From Branchiostoma floridae (lineage: Eukaryota > Chordata > Leptocardii > Amphioxiformes > Branchiostomatidae): 64,000 nt of DNA. The stretch spans positions 4,683,141 to 4,747,140 of the forward strand of contig NC_049989.1 of the NCBI RefSeq assembly GCF_000003815.2, in the 5' to 3' direction. The notes below the pieces were generated by a model. It worked only from the letters and a program-made list of their open reading frames with translations. It was not told where the DNA came from and did not search any database. A program made the translations under genes and the position numbers. Shown in pieces: positions 13,401 to 28,400 of the stretch (its first letter is position 1; each line of letters opens with the position of its first letter).

Positions 13401-16400
13401 CAGCCAGATTGCCTCTGTTCTTTGACTTTGACTTTACTCTGTGTTCTCGGGGCCGGTGTATGTTTGAGGGACCGCCGATGTCGTGTCGCAACAGCCACTG
13501 AACGCAAGACGATTCACTGATGTTCGAAAAGTTTCAGAAATTGAAAACTACAAGAAGAAGCAATGCGTAGTAAACGCATTTGTTTGGGGAAGTTGGTGAA
13601 AGCAAACAGCGCCGTGTAAGCTATTGGCAAGAGGGTGATTTCGCTTGCCGAAAATGAATGTTCCATTACACATAAACCTCTGTATTGCATTGCGTGACAA
13701 AAATTCAAACTTTGAAAGAGATGAACTGGCATTCAAAGAGGCAGTGTATAAATATCAATTGTAAGAGTATATCGTGGCTGTTAGGTCCCACATGTTACCA
13801 TGGACGGTCAGCTAGTAGTTTTAATATTCGCACTAGATAAACATCCATAGCAAAGCGAAGCAATCCACCGGCTACCGGCTAAACACCAGATAACATCTCT
13901 CCCCACCACGGCAGCATGCGTGCAGAAACCTTATCTACCAATACCATATGACCAAACCGACATGTCTGGGCCATACTGTGTCATATGCATGGCCATACAC
14001 GATGAGATCCTGCTGATGACTGTCATGCCGTAAACAATGGTTACCAGCTGGTGGTGATGCACAGGTAAACAACCATCTTCAAGATATCTCTTCGGCTCTT
14101 TGCGTCTCGGAAGACGTACAACAACAACAGTCTGGCTCAAAGCTTCAGTCAGTTCCTTGTTACTCTGGCTTGGCTTTGTACACCTTCTAGATGTGCAATT
14201 AAACGTGACGGAGCGTCAATACGTCTCATTAGTGAAGTCCATCGTACTCCCTTTATCTTCAACATTGTATAAATAATAGGCATTGTTTGTACAGCTACAG
14301 GCTACCGACGATTTCTGTTTCGTGTTTTAGGTAACTATTTGGCATTTAATAGTTAGTGACGATTTGATTTACAACCTATGGAACAAGTAAGTACAGTCCT
14401 TTTCAGCACTGTTTCATGCAGAACGTTCAATGTTGTCACTTGATGCTCTTTGGAGAATTGATGTCATATTGGAGGTTATGTCTCGTCTCTACCATATAGA
14501 TTTAGATTTATTGAAATTGCAGAAAATACAATACATGGTAAACCTAAGCAGCTTAGCTGATTTTGGGTGCAAACACATACATACCATTGACCAAATCAAA
14601 TGTACGATATGAAGAAATGACCCGCTTGACCAATCATAGAGCTGATGACAAATGTCATTATTACCGAAGTTTGTTCTCGCGTGATACCGCGGGGTTACCG
14701 GCTGACCCCGCCCTGTTTCATCAGCAAACCATAAACACGCTTCGGCAATTCCCGGAATTGGATTGATTTCACCGGATTACAGTCGTGGGCGGGATATGCG
14801 CGGGTCAATCCCTCTCATGAAAAGCAACTTAACTACAACATATGTCTTGGGTCTTTTCTTTTTAATACACGGAGCCTTTCAGTTTTAGGTCTTTGCATTA
14901 GTTTATAGAAAATGTTTAGCAATCAGAATCAAACGTGCTATTGATTTTATTCCACCCAACATTTTTCATTGGAATTAGCACAGACATCACAACGGCCTGT
15001 ACTGTACAACCTAATCTCGATGCAGATACTACAATGGCATCAGATAGTACCAAACTGGCCTAGGAGTGTAGTCAGCCAAAAGGTGTCCATTTGCCCGGTA
15101 GCGAAACACACTCCTATGCCGGCTTCACTCCTCTGCCAGCTTTTGGTACTATCTTATGCTACCGTAGGATCTGCTTGGAGATTATGTACAACCCATTCAG
15201 TCGATTCTACTTGAACCACTTAGATGATAAGGTTTATATAAGGTTTCTACAGGTAAACACCTGAGGTACTCTGGTTCATCATTCGGTGCATAGTCACACC
15301 GGTACGGCCATTTGTGTTTCAGCGGGATTTTGACAAAGTGCTCCTAAGGCAAGTGGGATTTTCACAGAAGACTGATTTAGTCCATGAAATGGAATTGTGT
15401 TGTCGTAAGCTTCTTCCAGGGGGCAGGGGTCGCCATGCTGTTTGGGTTAATGACGGAATGAAGAGGCAGAGTGATTACAACTTCGCCTGTCCCTTATAAT
15501 ATTATACATCAACACGGAAAAAGTCAAACATCACACAATCAAAGGATCACACCTTCTACCACTACCTACCAAAATTGTACTTTCAATAGAATATGCGTCC
15601 TGAACGAACTATGTATACATCAAACCTTATTTGGAAATCGGAGTTATTGGAAACGTTGCATTACACATGAACATGGAAAAAATCAACAATCACACAATTA
15701 AAGGATCACAGCTTCTACCAACTACCGAAAATATACTTTCAATAAGCGTGCTGCAGAAACTAAATGTATGCATTAATCCTTACTTGTAAATCAGACTTAT
15801 TGGAAACGTTGTTTGTTTCCAGGAGTAGCAGAATGACAAATGACACATTAATGACAAATTGGAGGTATCTGGTGCATGGCGAGCAGTAGTATTATAAGAA
15901 ATCGCCAAGTTGAGTCTAAGCATTGAAAGAATGGGTCTCTCCTGACAGATCAACAACAACCCCCCGTCTGGTGATCGATCGTTCATAGACCCACACGATC
16001 CTCAGCTTACCACCGCACACTACCTGAGACCATTCAGACACGGGATCGCTTATCGGCGCTAGGAGAGTGCGGCTGTACACAGAATACCGTGCCCTTGATA
16101 TTAAGTCATGTGTACACACAGCCCCGTATTCCGATCACGGCCGCAGTGTTTGGAGATCTACGCTAACTGTACAAGCAGCGAAACCGTGTCTCCTGCGGTG
16201 ATATCTATCCACCGTCTCATCTGTCAGTATTATACGATGTTCAAAAACATATCAGTCCATTAGAACTGGGATTCTACTTACGCTACAAGGGTTCAGTTTT
16301 CTTTATTAACTGGATTCTTTTCAGCGTCGAGTCACAGCCATATTCATCGTTTCCTTAACTAAAATGATGTAACCAAGAGCGATTAACTAAGATTTACGTA

Positions 16401-19400
16401 TCATGTGTACGTTTTTAGTGATAATGAAAGCAAAACGACGACATACACACGAATTCCTGAGCAGAAGGCTGAACCCACATGCGTAACACTATGCATTGCA
16501 GATATCTAAGTTAGAACGTAGAACGAAACATCATTCTGACTTGTAGGAAGACCGATTTAATCCCTTTCATGGATGGTGAAGCTTATTGATACACTTTGAA
16601 GTAAATTGATTGATAAAGTATCGTGAATATCATGAAGTAGCGGTTAGTTAAACTACATTACAACACATAAAAAATATATTTCACACGTACTATTAGGCCG
16701 GCATCCGTTGCCCTCGCCGGGAGTCAATACGTTACTTCCATTGTTGCTACCTCCTTTTTTCGAGAACATGCCTTTTTGGTACTCTAGAGGTGTGCTATAG
16801 GACTCTATGTAAAATCACCAGAGGCTACATTTAAGGGTCTTAAGGGGATGAGTGTATAATTAAGGGCAGACCACACCTTCGTCGCCTTTTTAAGGACAAA
16901 CAATGGAGGTTTCAGCGGCTAGTACCTATAGACACACCCAAATTTAATGGGACAGACTATACAGCACACTCCTATATTGCACAACTAACAAACGCGAGTC
17001 AAAAGATCTGACAACAACAAAGAAAACAACAATGTTTGATATTTTCACATCGTCAGTGAAAATAATTTGCGGAAATGCTCCCAAGGAAACAGCGCAATTT
17101 CCCCCGGCATGCCGGTGCAGTGATTATTTACGAACGATGCGATTTCGTATTGCGGTAACGATTCATATAATACCGGGAAGCAGGCTGATCAATTTTCGAA
17201 TAGACGAACGTTACGTTTGTCCCGTAACTCTGCGGTAATAACGCTACATTATCTGTATGAGCAAATCTTCCCATCAAAAGTCATAGGTCATCAAGGCGTC
17301 TATTACCCTCATCAATGAGTGATGCTGGTATACGTCGATGTAGGTTAGACATTCAGGTAATAAGATACGCCAAAAAGCAATTACTCTAGCAACTGCATAT
17401 GGTTTTGGAAATGGTCAGACGTTTCAAACAACATCCCCACTGTCACTGACGAAAAACAACGGATGTTGTTTGAAACATCTGACCGTTTCCAATTATCATA
17501 TCCAGTTGCTTGAGTAACTGTTTTTTTTGGCTTATGAATAGTATTGTTTCACAATCACCTCGCAAGTCGACGTTTTGGTCCATCTTTTTGTCTTTTGAGC
17601 GAGTTTTAGCGACGCCTCTTCAGCTATACTGTTGGTAGTCAGCGCCTTAACGTTTCATCAATGGAGCTTCTTGGTGAAAGAGAAACCGTCCATTACGAGA
17701 TTCCCGGCGTAAATTGTTCAGTCAATACGCCGATAATACCTGCCTGTCCCCGGGAAGTTGTAATCATGTTGGGCGGCAAACCTGTCTAATGAGCGCGCCT
17801 GTTACAGGCAGCCAGGCAGATATTCAACGTAACCAGTCATCTAATAGGTGTGAGAGATTGCCTTTAACCATACAAATACATGGTCTGCGCACCGTGTTGT
17901 AATATAAACTGGGCTGCCAAATACGGAAGAAGAAGATGTAATATATTTGACATATATTGCAGAAATAGCGTGCTTAGACTGCGGCAAGCAATTTGGTTAA
18001 CATACTCCCAAATTTCCATATTCTATTTCTACTAGTTCTAGGTAACTATGATATACCTGTCAGTTGAAAAAAATTGAAACTAAAAAAAATCATCAGTATA
18101 ATCAACTTTTTTAAAGGTCATCAGACGGTGTACAAATGTGTATAAAACGAGGTGGTTCCATCTAGACCACCATTTTTCATCCTACGAAAACATTCTATTT
18201 GGTATTGCGCACGTTTGTGTTGACGGCCATTTAGAATTTTAGATCAAAAAACAAATTGACAGATGACGGACCCCCTACCGTACTACTATGCGACCTGCAG
18301 TGCTTGACGTGTGGCTATTGCCGTGCCATGTTGGCCTTCTCACCCTCTACGCGATGAAAAATATGTTGACGACCATCCTGGATGACAACATCACTTCTTG
18401 TATAGAAAATATGTCTATACGAGTGCGAAAGAAACAAGATACTTCGCCATTTGGTATTCCGAGCAGAACTCCTGAACTCCTATTCAATGACGTTATATTG
18501 AAGTTTTATTACCTCCAAGATGAGAAGTGCGGCGGAAGAATTTCAGGCTATAGATTAGTTCTGGTCTAGATCAAAATCCGTCTTGAAACTTGGGCATAAC
18601 GTCTAAGAACACATTAACTATGAACACAGAAGCAAATTCTTAGTTACGTCCAGGCCATTTTACCAAACCACGTAAAAGAACCTTTCATTTTCATAACATC
18701 AGAAAGGGTAACAGCATGTAAACTTCGACTTTTGGCTTGATGTAACATTTTAGCAAAACATTCGGAAAAAACCCATATCTTTTGTGATGGTTTTATTTTG
18801 TGCAAGTGAGAAAATGAGTTTTTCGCATTTGAAGCCATTCTGTAGTACAGTAGAACCGGTGCCAAAATTCGGGATGGGAGGTTTATGTACTCCAACGAAA
18901 CCGCGAAAACAATACCACCAGTGCACAAACGCTTCAAGATTTCCAGTATGTCAGAAGAGCAGTACATCAGCAGTACAACGTCACATAGCAGAGTAGCGGT
19001 CAGGGAGCGGCGCCACTGCCTACTGAGGAGCCAAAAGTCACCAGCCACCAACCAGCTAGCCACAAACCACCTGCACCTGCACCTAGAAAATGACCCCCTT
19101 CCCCCAGTGCCTGAGCCCTCAACCTAATGATGTTTGGCACTTAAAAGAAGAAGCAGTTCAACACATACATCGTCACGCAAGACAACGTCAAGTACAATAG
19201 TACAGCTATAGTCAATGAAACTCCTCTGCCGGCTAAACTCCTTACCAAGCTTATGATACTATCTTATGTCACAGCATGATCTGCTTGGAGATTACAAAAA
19301 TTCGAGATGAAACAGTTTATATACACTAACGGAACTGCGAAAACAAAACCACCACAAACATTTCAAGACTTCCAGTATGTCAGGCAGGCAGTTCATCAGT

Positions 19401-19436
19401 GCATACATCGTCACGTCAGACAACATCAAGTACAGC

Positions 19437-19474
<38 letters not shown>

Positions 19475-22400
19475 CTGCAGCAGCGGCGGTAAAATATCTT
19501 ACAGTAGCAGTCAGTATGTCAGACAAACAGTACATCAGTGCATACATCGTCACACCAGACAACGAGTATAGCAGTAGTAGAAGTAGTAGCAACTGCATCA
19601 AGATTTCCAGTATGTCAGATAGGCAGTACAACAGACTCAGTGCATACACTCTCCACCAGACAACGCCAAGTACAGCAGTAGTAGAAGTAGCAGCAACAGC
19701 ATCAAGATTTCCAGTATGTCAGACAAGCAGTACATCCGTGCATACACTCCACCAGACAACGTCAAGAACGGCAGTAGTACAGTAGTAGCAACAGCGGCAG
19801 TAGGAGCACGTGGACGTGGCTTTGACTCCCACTCCCGTCACAACAAACACGCCCACCAGTCGGCTGGCACGGCTCCAGGCGGGGCTCCCACACAATTGAT
19901 CGCCATCTCGCCAGGCCAATAGTTCACCGCGCACTGACAGCCAGCCACACGGCCCTTCCGCCGCCGCACAAAGGAACACATGACACGTACGGACTTTCAG
20001 ACCCATGTTAAATGTACCAACTGCAGGGTTCATTCAATTACATCTTCTCTACGAGTAAGTTCTGGAAGAACTACTGCTACGTTGTAGATAGGCCATGAGA
20101 TACTCTTTCTTTTAAATTTAAGACCATCATTAATTGTACGTCTCTATGGGCCACAGTGCCTGAAAAAATAAACAATAAATAAATAGAGAGTGCACAACGT
20201 AAGTAAGAGGGATTATATGTCTAGTACTCTGCAAGGGGGACACCGAACAACGACAACAACGTTCTGCTACCTGATAATGGCACCGAAACTACCTACCATG
20301 CGGAGTGCATTATTGTGACACAGCATGGATCATGCAGGTATAGATAAATTACTAAATCACCTTAGCATATTTTACTTTGCGTTATAGACATTTGAAACAA
20401 AGCGTACAATTGGTCTAATAACCATTACAAGAATACCACAGGAAATTTACAATTTCAGAGGCAAATCTAGGGTACAGAATTCGGACAAATACTAGAAATG
20501 AAACAGAATATCGTAAATGTGAGCTCTATATCATATTATAACTACCGCAATGCTTCTTGATAAAGCTACTTTACATTAAACAGCGCCGGCATTTGTATGC
20601 TGTAAGCAAGGAGGTTATATCACATGCTGCAAGGAAGCCATGTTCCATATGACAAATGAACATACAGCACATGCCAATCAGTAAGCATTTTATTACAGCT
20701 CAAGAAAAGAAGAGATGCCTTCGACGTTCAGAAATATCACACAGGAATCGAGACGTCTGTAAAATGTACCTGTTACCATACCGCCAGACGTTGTTTATTC
20801 GATAGTTTTAGACAAAGCTAGGAGTTTAGATATGCTCAACTGTGAAAGGTCGTTAAATGGAATATAACGAGCTGCCGACGATTGCCGGCAAAGCTAGTGC
20901 GCTACACAAAAGAGCTCATTACTACAGATACAGGCATAGAACTTTTTTTTAAGGAACGACACAATTATGGCAGATTGGTTCAAACCAGCGATGCTGGTCG
21001 TCAAGAGTTCGACAAAAGGAACTCATGACTTCATTTATAAATAGACACTAACTCGGTTTGGAGCAGAAAATATGTGGCTTTTACGCACGCGTTTGTTACG
21101 GTTCCAGGCATAGAAAACTTTTGTGTATTATGTGTACCTGGCTAGGCACATGTGAAGCTCCTACTGAATCTGTATCACTCCTACCGTACGCGTGAGCATG
21201 GTTGAGCGGCTAGTGCGTCCAGACACAACCAAACATGACCATTTCCTGTTTAGACAACAACTTTCCGTTCGGTTGTTTAGATTTTGGACTACGTCGTAAA
21301 ACATCACTATATGTACGACCAATCGCTAGTTTGTAATCAGCTAATACAGCTATAGCAATTTCCCTTGTTTGAACCAAGGCGACGTGCTCAGTCTAAAGAA
21401 GCCATATCTCAATCATAGGGACTCTCTATACACAGAATGTATATCATTACTCTTCAAGCAGAGGTTAGGCTCCGGCTGGTTTTGTTTAGTGTTTAGGCGT
21501 TTTTATCGGGCTTTCTATTTTGTACTGAAATCTTGATGTCTCTTGCCTGGCCTAACGTGAAAATTTCAGTACAAAATAGAAAGCCCGATAAAAACTCCTT
21601 TAAAAAACGTCAAAAAAACAGCCGGAGCCTAACCTCTACTTAGAGAGTAGTGCTGTATATCATGTGTGAACACGCCGTCAGACTGTTTCCGTAATCTGTA
21701 CACGGCTGGAGTTCAAGGCCGCAACCATGGCACTGCCATCCGTTACGACAGCCATGATACATGTACCTCGTTAGTTCGCATATTCTTGAACGATTTTTTT
21801 TTTCGAAAAACAAATCAGGCCCACGCTCTGATCACTCAGAGGAAATAAATACTACGCATAAGTTCGCTACGCATCAGTTTCACGAGTTTCTCACATTAGA
21901 ATGTATTTCATGGCTAATAAATATTCACACGTACACACAAGGAAAACGTCTATGCATTACAATTTCGATCTTTTCATGCTAGAACTACAAACTTAACCAG
22001 TTCTAGTACATAATACCCACGTTTAGAATATCTGCGATAACCCAGGCCAGGTAGAGATGATTCATCAAAATCCAAGCTACACTATAGATAAATGAAACGT
22101 CTATTCAAGTACATACAAAGTGGATGCACAAAGGAGTTTCCAGAGATTACAAAGCTGAATCAGACGAAGCTGGAAAATGCAGATTCCTGCCTTCTAGAAA
22201 GTGATGACGTCTGTAGCGCTGGTACAGTAATAGCTTAGGGCTATTCATGTACCTCGCCTTGGGAACGTCGCCGAAACAAGGACTGGTTGAAAGGCGGTAA
22301 GTACCGTAGTTGTGAGCGATGACATCGATTTGCCGTGCTCCTGGTCAAGATCAACGGTACCCTTCGAGACTCAGGACGACTCGCTCAACTAATCTAATGT

Positions 22401-25400
22401 AAGGTAAAAGGTGAACATGACCGTGCTACAACATATGTGAGAACTGTTCACCCTCCCTACCTCTCGTACTATCATCAAGGTGTACTAGGGTCACATGGAC
22501 GTGTAGAAACGATCATTAGGAAAAGCAAAATGCCCAATTCCATAGATAATATACAAAACCTTCAATCAAAATCAACGACTTGCTGAAAGATTTTACTGTC
22601 GTTAGTGCAACACTGGGGGAGCGCCATTGATGGTTATAGCCAGTGGAAACCCACAGGTGGGAAGACTGAGCGTTATAACAGTCGTTACAGCTATGATGAA
22701 ATTACCCTTTCCTGTGTTGTTTTGTTTCTGTATATGGTTCTATCACCGCACAAGCAGTACTGACAGTTTATAGGATACAGCGTTTCTCGCTGACATATCT
22801 TTATATTATAGTGCTAGTCCGGTGAGTACCTTCCCCAGGAGGACACAGAATCACCTAGGAGCATGTCAGATAGAGGTGTAATATACCTGCGGTCTGCACA
22901 TTATGATGGTGCTATTAATCATGCTAACGCTCTTTCAGTCTTTGATTAAAGAAAGGTAAGTCGTCTGCTGGAGCTTGCTGTAACGCCTAGCGGGTGCGAC
23001 TGTGGACACAGTGGCGCGGCATTAGAGAGGTCTACTACTACATGTCTTCGACGCAACGACCATGAATGGCCTTGTAATGTTGCATGGAGGTTCACGAGGC
23101 GAAGCTGTCCACACAAAAACACACCGTGACAGGCTGTTCAATGTGCAGGGTCTAGACTGGCGTCTGTAAACAATGAGCAATTCAGCCGCTCAAGACAGAA
23201 TACCACTACAGTGGCTCTCCCCACATACACACGCACTAACAGAGTGTTGATATGCCTGCTAATGTCACTCGACCGGACAGGCAACGTTTTCTGGTTTAAA
23301 TAGGTGTCAATCAAAGCTGCATAGCCTTGAGCCAACATAAGCCTGTCACTGACCAAAAACATAAGACTGATACATGCATTTATTCTTTTTCATGTTTAAG
23401 TTTACAATACAACACTAGCAAAGAGCAACCGACAGTTGTTTTTGGCATTATTTATGTGATGATGATTTCTTGACATTGTGTAACTGGCTTTCTATTCGAG
23501 CTTGCACGTAAATTGCCCTGCGCAAGAGCACGTCTGTAAGTCTGCTGTAGGTCATATAGCAAAGCTTATACTCTGTGTAATTGAGAGACATCTACACTCA
23601 GACATTTCTGAAATTTGATGCCTCTGGAGCTATAAATCAAAATGTCATTCACCAATCTTTACACAAAAAAGGCCAAATTTCAACAGCCTGGCCTTGGATG
23701 ATTTAGACCTGCAGATACGAAGGCTTGAGGTACATCGGCATAGAGTTGAACTTTGACCCGTACGGTTGATACATGTAATGTCATAACGTTGACGTGGTAT
23801 CGATTTCTAACCGAAACTTGTTTCCTGTGGTGCCTGCGGGTTGGTGGGATTACAGAACGCCTTAAGACGTCATATAGCATCCCCAGGCCGCCATCAGCTG
23901 TAGCAATCGCCAGTGTATATCAGCTTACACAGGGATTGGGCATAAGTGGTTTTCTTACGTTTAGTATTACAGGCCAAATAGAAGGGGAGACGCATTATCA
24001 GATCTACATCTCAGACGGTCTAGGAACCTACAGCAGTATTTACTACATGTATTTCTTTTGATTCCCCACAGTCTCGCGCTAGTAGGGCTTTGGGGGCATC
24101 GAAGAAGAATACGAACAATCAGATATAAGTTATAACCCTAACCCTAATTCTACGCGCATGCCATGGTTCAACATATCTCCATATTGCAATACAGATTATG
24201 TTTGGACTCTGCAAAATTACACTCAGTGCTACTGCCATCTCAAGATTGATGTATCATAATTCGTGGTTAACAGACAGTGCTTCATACGATATATAACACG
24301 GCTTGTTTAATAGGGTCACTTCATATTGTACAATATCACTTTTGGAGCTCAAATTAACGACAGCGCAAGAGTTATTATGATCCTACACAAAACAAGTGAT
24401 ACATTGTAACATAATTATAAACTCCTGGCGTTTTACTATGCTAAAATACGGTTCTTCCAATAAACCTGCCATTGGAGCGTTCGTGCCTTTGTTAAATCAC
24501 GGAAGTCACGTACGTAACGCTGACCTGCCGCACGTAAAGTAGGGGTGATTACGTCTTGTGTAGATCAAATTCACATTATGCAAGAAAAATAAAAATTTGA
24601 TTCATGGCATCAGATCATATTTCATAAGGAGCTTCATAAGTTGCAAAATCATCATTTTGTAATAAGGCAAGAAGTGTTTCAGTGTTGCTATATCAAGGTG
24701 CATCGTCTTCCACAACACTTACATGTACTGTGCCGTAACATAGCAGAAACAATGTTATCGGTTATCTAGGAATATCGGTGTCATTAAATAAAAACCAAGT
24801 CACCCCGTTAACTGATGTACTCTTGATAACGTTAAGTACGTACTTCACACTACGGATGTTTCAGACCATTGACGACTTCTTGGCACCAACGTCTATGTGT
24901 GAGCAATTGTCATGATGTCGTTGTTGCAGGCACACCGTGCCAATGACAAATATGCCCATGTTAACATCAATTTAGTTTAAACATTTTTTAAAGAATTAAT
25001 TAACAGATTATGTTGCGTGCATCATTCACAATTCGTGCTAACGGGGCAATCATAAACTAAATTGTTTATGTCTTTTACGAACCCGTTTCCGAGTCAACCC
25101 ACAATGAAATCCGCCGTTAGTATTGACTTTACATGATTTATCCGGATCCACTACACGGTTTACATTGGCTTTGGCAGGCAAGCCTTCATAAAGGTGACAG
25201 AAGATGATTGAAAATTCAATCCGTCCGAACGTACAGCACTTAACGAGGAACATTTGTGCAGTTCCGTGGCGCCAAGATGCAGCCTTTGGCTCCGCGGATG
25301 ACGCCAACCTTTCCTCGGCAATCAATCCAGCCAACAGGAAAGCGGTTTCACGTACACCAGCGTTGTTTTAAAATCTGAAACGATCATCGATCTTAAATTG

Positions 25401-28400
25401 TCGAGAATTTGCCTTTTCAATGACAAGGTGTACTTTATAGAAATCCAAGCGATATCAAATACCAGATAACACATACATGTAGAGGTGGCGAAGTTGACGT
25501 GTATCTGCAAACCACATTCAATGCCAGCATAATGATTGGCTACCATCTAATCGATTTAGATTATTAGCCAATTAGCTTTTAAATGTCTCAAGGGTTCACT
25601 AACCTCTTCCGCATTCAACCGCCATTACTATAGAATGAATGGATTTGACTTTAAAAGGATATCGCTTGTCGGGTAAATATCCTCAATGGTAAGACTGATG
25701 TTTGCCATGCAACACGTCTAAACCACAACCTTGCTTTCAATTCCCATAGAAAGATCTATGTACATGCCTCCCTGAAACACTCAGAATCCAGGCAAAGGGG
25801 ACATTAGTATATCAAAATCCACTAACGTCATTTCACTAGGGTGGTTGATGCATACGTGACCATCGGCGTGCAGCACATGTCAATGGGCCGATGACTGGTC
25901 TATGCAGAACGAGCACCATTGATTTGTGGAGGTCTGGTCAAATGTAACCAGAAGAAGGGATAAACAACAATGTCGTTGTTGACGATGACTGGCTGAACGA
26001 CCCTTAAGCCATCGATCATGTGAAGTTATCATGAGATCATCAGTAATAGTAAGGAAAACGAAAAATCCCATGGAGGAAGGCATATGAAAAGATAATTTTT
26101 CGACATGGATCCATAGCTGATGATGTTCGTCCATGGCTACTGAATAACAAAATGACAATGAAACAGAAGACATCGTTGAGAAGGATGAGCGCAGGAAAAC
26201 GTTGAAAAATCACACGGAGAAAGGCATGTAAAAAGATAATTTGTCTAGGTGGATCCATAGCTGATGTTGTTCGTCCATGGCTACTGAACAACAAAATGAC
26301 AATGAAACAGAAGACATCGTTGAGAAGGATGAGCGCATCAGCAATAGTAAGGAAAACGTTGAAAAATCACAAGGAGAAAGGCATATAAGATTATTTTTCT
26401 AGGTGGATCCATAGCTGATGATGTTCGTCCATGGCTACTGAACAACAAAATGACAATGAAACAGAAGACATCGTTGAGAAGGATGAGCGCATCAGCAATA
26501 GTAAAGAAAACGTTGAAAAATCACACAGAGAAAGACATATAAGAAGATTATTTTTCTAGGTGGATCCATAGATGATGATTTTGGTCCATAGCTACTGAAT
26601 AACACAATGACAATTGAAACAGAAGACATCGTTGTGAAAGATGTTTGGCTGACCCACAAGAATTGCCAAACGTGTAGACACGGTGCTCATCATATATTCA
26701 GCTACGACGAAGTTTGCTATTCACAACCCCGTCAGGACAAAATCGTTTGATTATGAGCTCGCTCATGTATAACGCACCAATGTCCCTGTGGAATTACCAT
26801 CACAACAGATCAGACCACTGCACACATAGAGAAGCGGAACGACCATTTTCATGGTGGGGAAAAGCAGTGTGCCGTCCGCTGTTTTGACGCTCAGGCTTGA
26901 CAAAGATGTATCTCTTTTTGTTTCAGTCTAGTATCTATTGGTGAAAGTGAAGCAGTGTGCGTGGCATAAGAATAAGCTACCACATCATCCATGGTTTCCA
27001 CAAGCTGAACCTGATTGACAGGTTTTAACGCTTATTGCTTTCACCACTACGAGTTCAATGATCTGTGGTGACATCGGATGCAGCGAGTTTCTGCAGTGGC
27101 CATACTGAAACATCAGCGCATGCTGCTGAAGAAGGAATCCCTTCGAGATTTCCTTACGTTGGTTTTTGATAACGACGTGAAGTACATGATAATTCCAAGG
27201 CATCTGAAAATGTCATTTATGGAGATCGGCTGGCACAGTGCCGAACCCGATACATGTATATAACGTGATAAAACTCAAATACGGTCAGGAGAAAACAGGA
27301 CAACAAAGTACAAACAGGAATGATGAGGTCAGAGGGCAGTACAGTGGAAGTCACACTGTAAGCAACCTGTGCTGGGTAACATCCTCGTATGGGTAAGTAT
27401 ACCGTACCCCTTCGCTGGAGATTTTTCGTCCACTTGAGTAACATGTCATGTACCGGGCATTCGGGCTGCAAACTACATATCCAATAACGACTTTTATTTA
27501 TTCTGGAGCTGAAAAAAATCCTCGATGGTGGAATTAGCAGAGCTTTGGGTTTTAGAACACCAACAGGACGCCACAACGGGGCGCAGGCTGCTAATGAGAG
27601 GGCAGCTAATCATGTCCACGAGCGGTGCAGTACACGCGAGACGACCATTATATGGATCTCCAAACGTACTTCCAGGGAACCCCTGCACTTGTTCCCAACT
27701 CAGTTGACTGTACAAGTCTCTAAGCTATCTACGAACCATCGGAAGCACCTAACGTACACTTTGAGTCTCTATACAGCAGAACTGTAATGGGCAGCTCAGT
27801 GTCGGTCCCGAGTCGCCACACGACCAGCCGGCTGGAGGTACGGAGTAATCATTTACTCCTTTAGAAAAGCCCCCAGCACGGTTCACTAGGCTAAACCCAA
27901 CCTTTGTTCTGGTGATAAATGGTTCATACCGGTTCGCTTCTCAATACTCCCGCACCACTTCGGAAATCTGGTTGTCAACAGAAGCTCACAAGAACGAAGC
28001 TTTCACTGTCCGGGTAAAGGTTGTCACCTGGTTGACACATAAAGCTCCTCCATGGACACACATACAATATCTTTGGCTCTACCAGGATGTGAAACTTGTC
28101 CAAACCCTCCGTCGTCTGTAGCGAGAACACGACTAGCGTGTATTGTTAGGACATCAATGAAGTGTAGCCATACTTCCATATTGTCCACCAGACCTCAAGT
28201 CGGAATCGGAAAATCACTGCCTTGTGCCTTTAGAATAAAATCATCAGAAACGTTTCCAGTTGTAGATCTCAACCCTTTATCAAACTACATCCATGGACGG
28301 CTTGAATCGTCTATCTATGGCCGGGATAATCCATCGATCGGCATATTTTCTTTGCATGAGGGAAACGTTTAAAGCGGTTAGTTGCTACAGCGAAAATTTT

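Larger units (their letters stand above)
7458..26037. other. KDM2 intron, left part: repeats only
   Basis: Between the JmjC-proximal exon and the 26-kb tandem array only the transposons and repeats listed separately are seen. The small KDM2 exon expected in this intron was not recognised. Frames up to 139 codons (for example 19063-18644 on the minus strand) overlap repeats and show no domain. Confidence 0.5.

Noticed and set aside
18644-19063. 139-codon minus-strand frame
   Set aside because: It overlaps the degenerate tandem array and shows no domain or exon signals.
19399-19785. Frame with runs of Val or Ser/Thr
   Set aside because: It is the translation of an AGT triplet microsatellite; the same run is open in several frames on both strands.
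24132-24146. Telomere or chromosome-end repeat
   Set aside because: Only two hexamers; a chance occurrence is likely.
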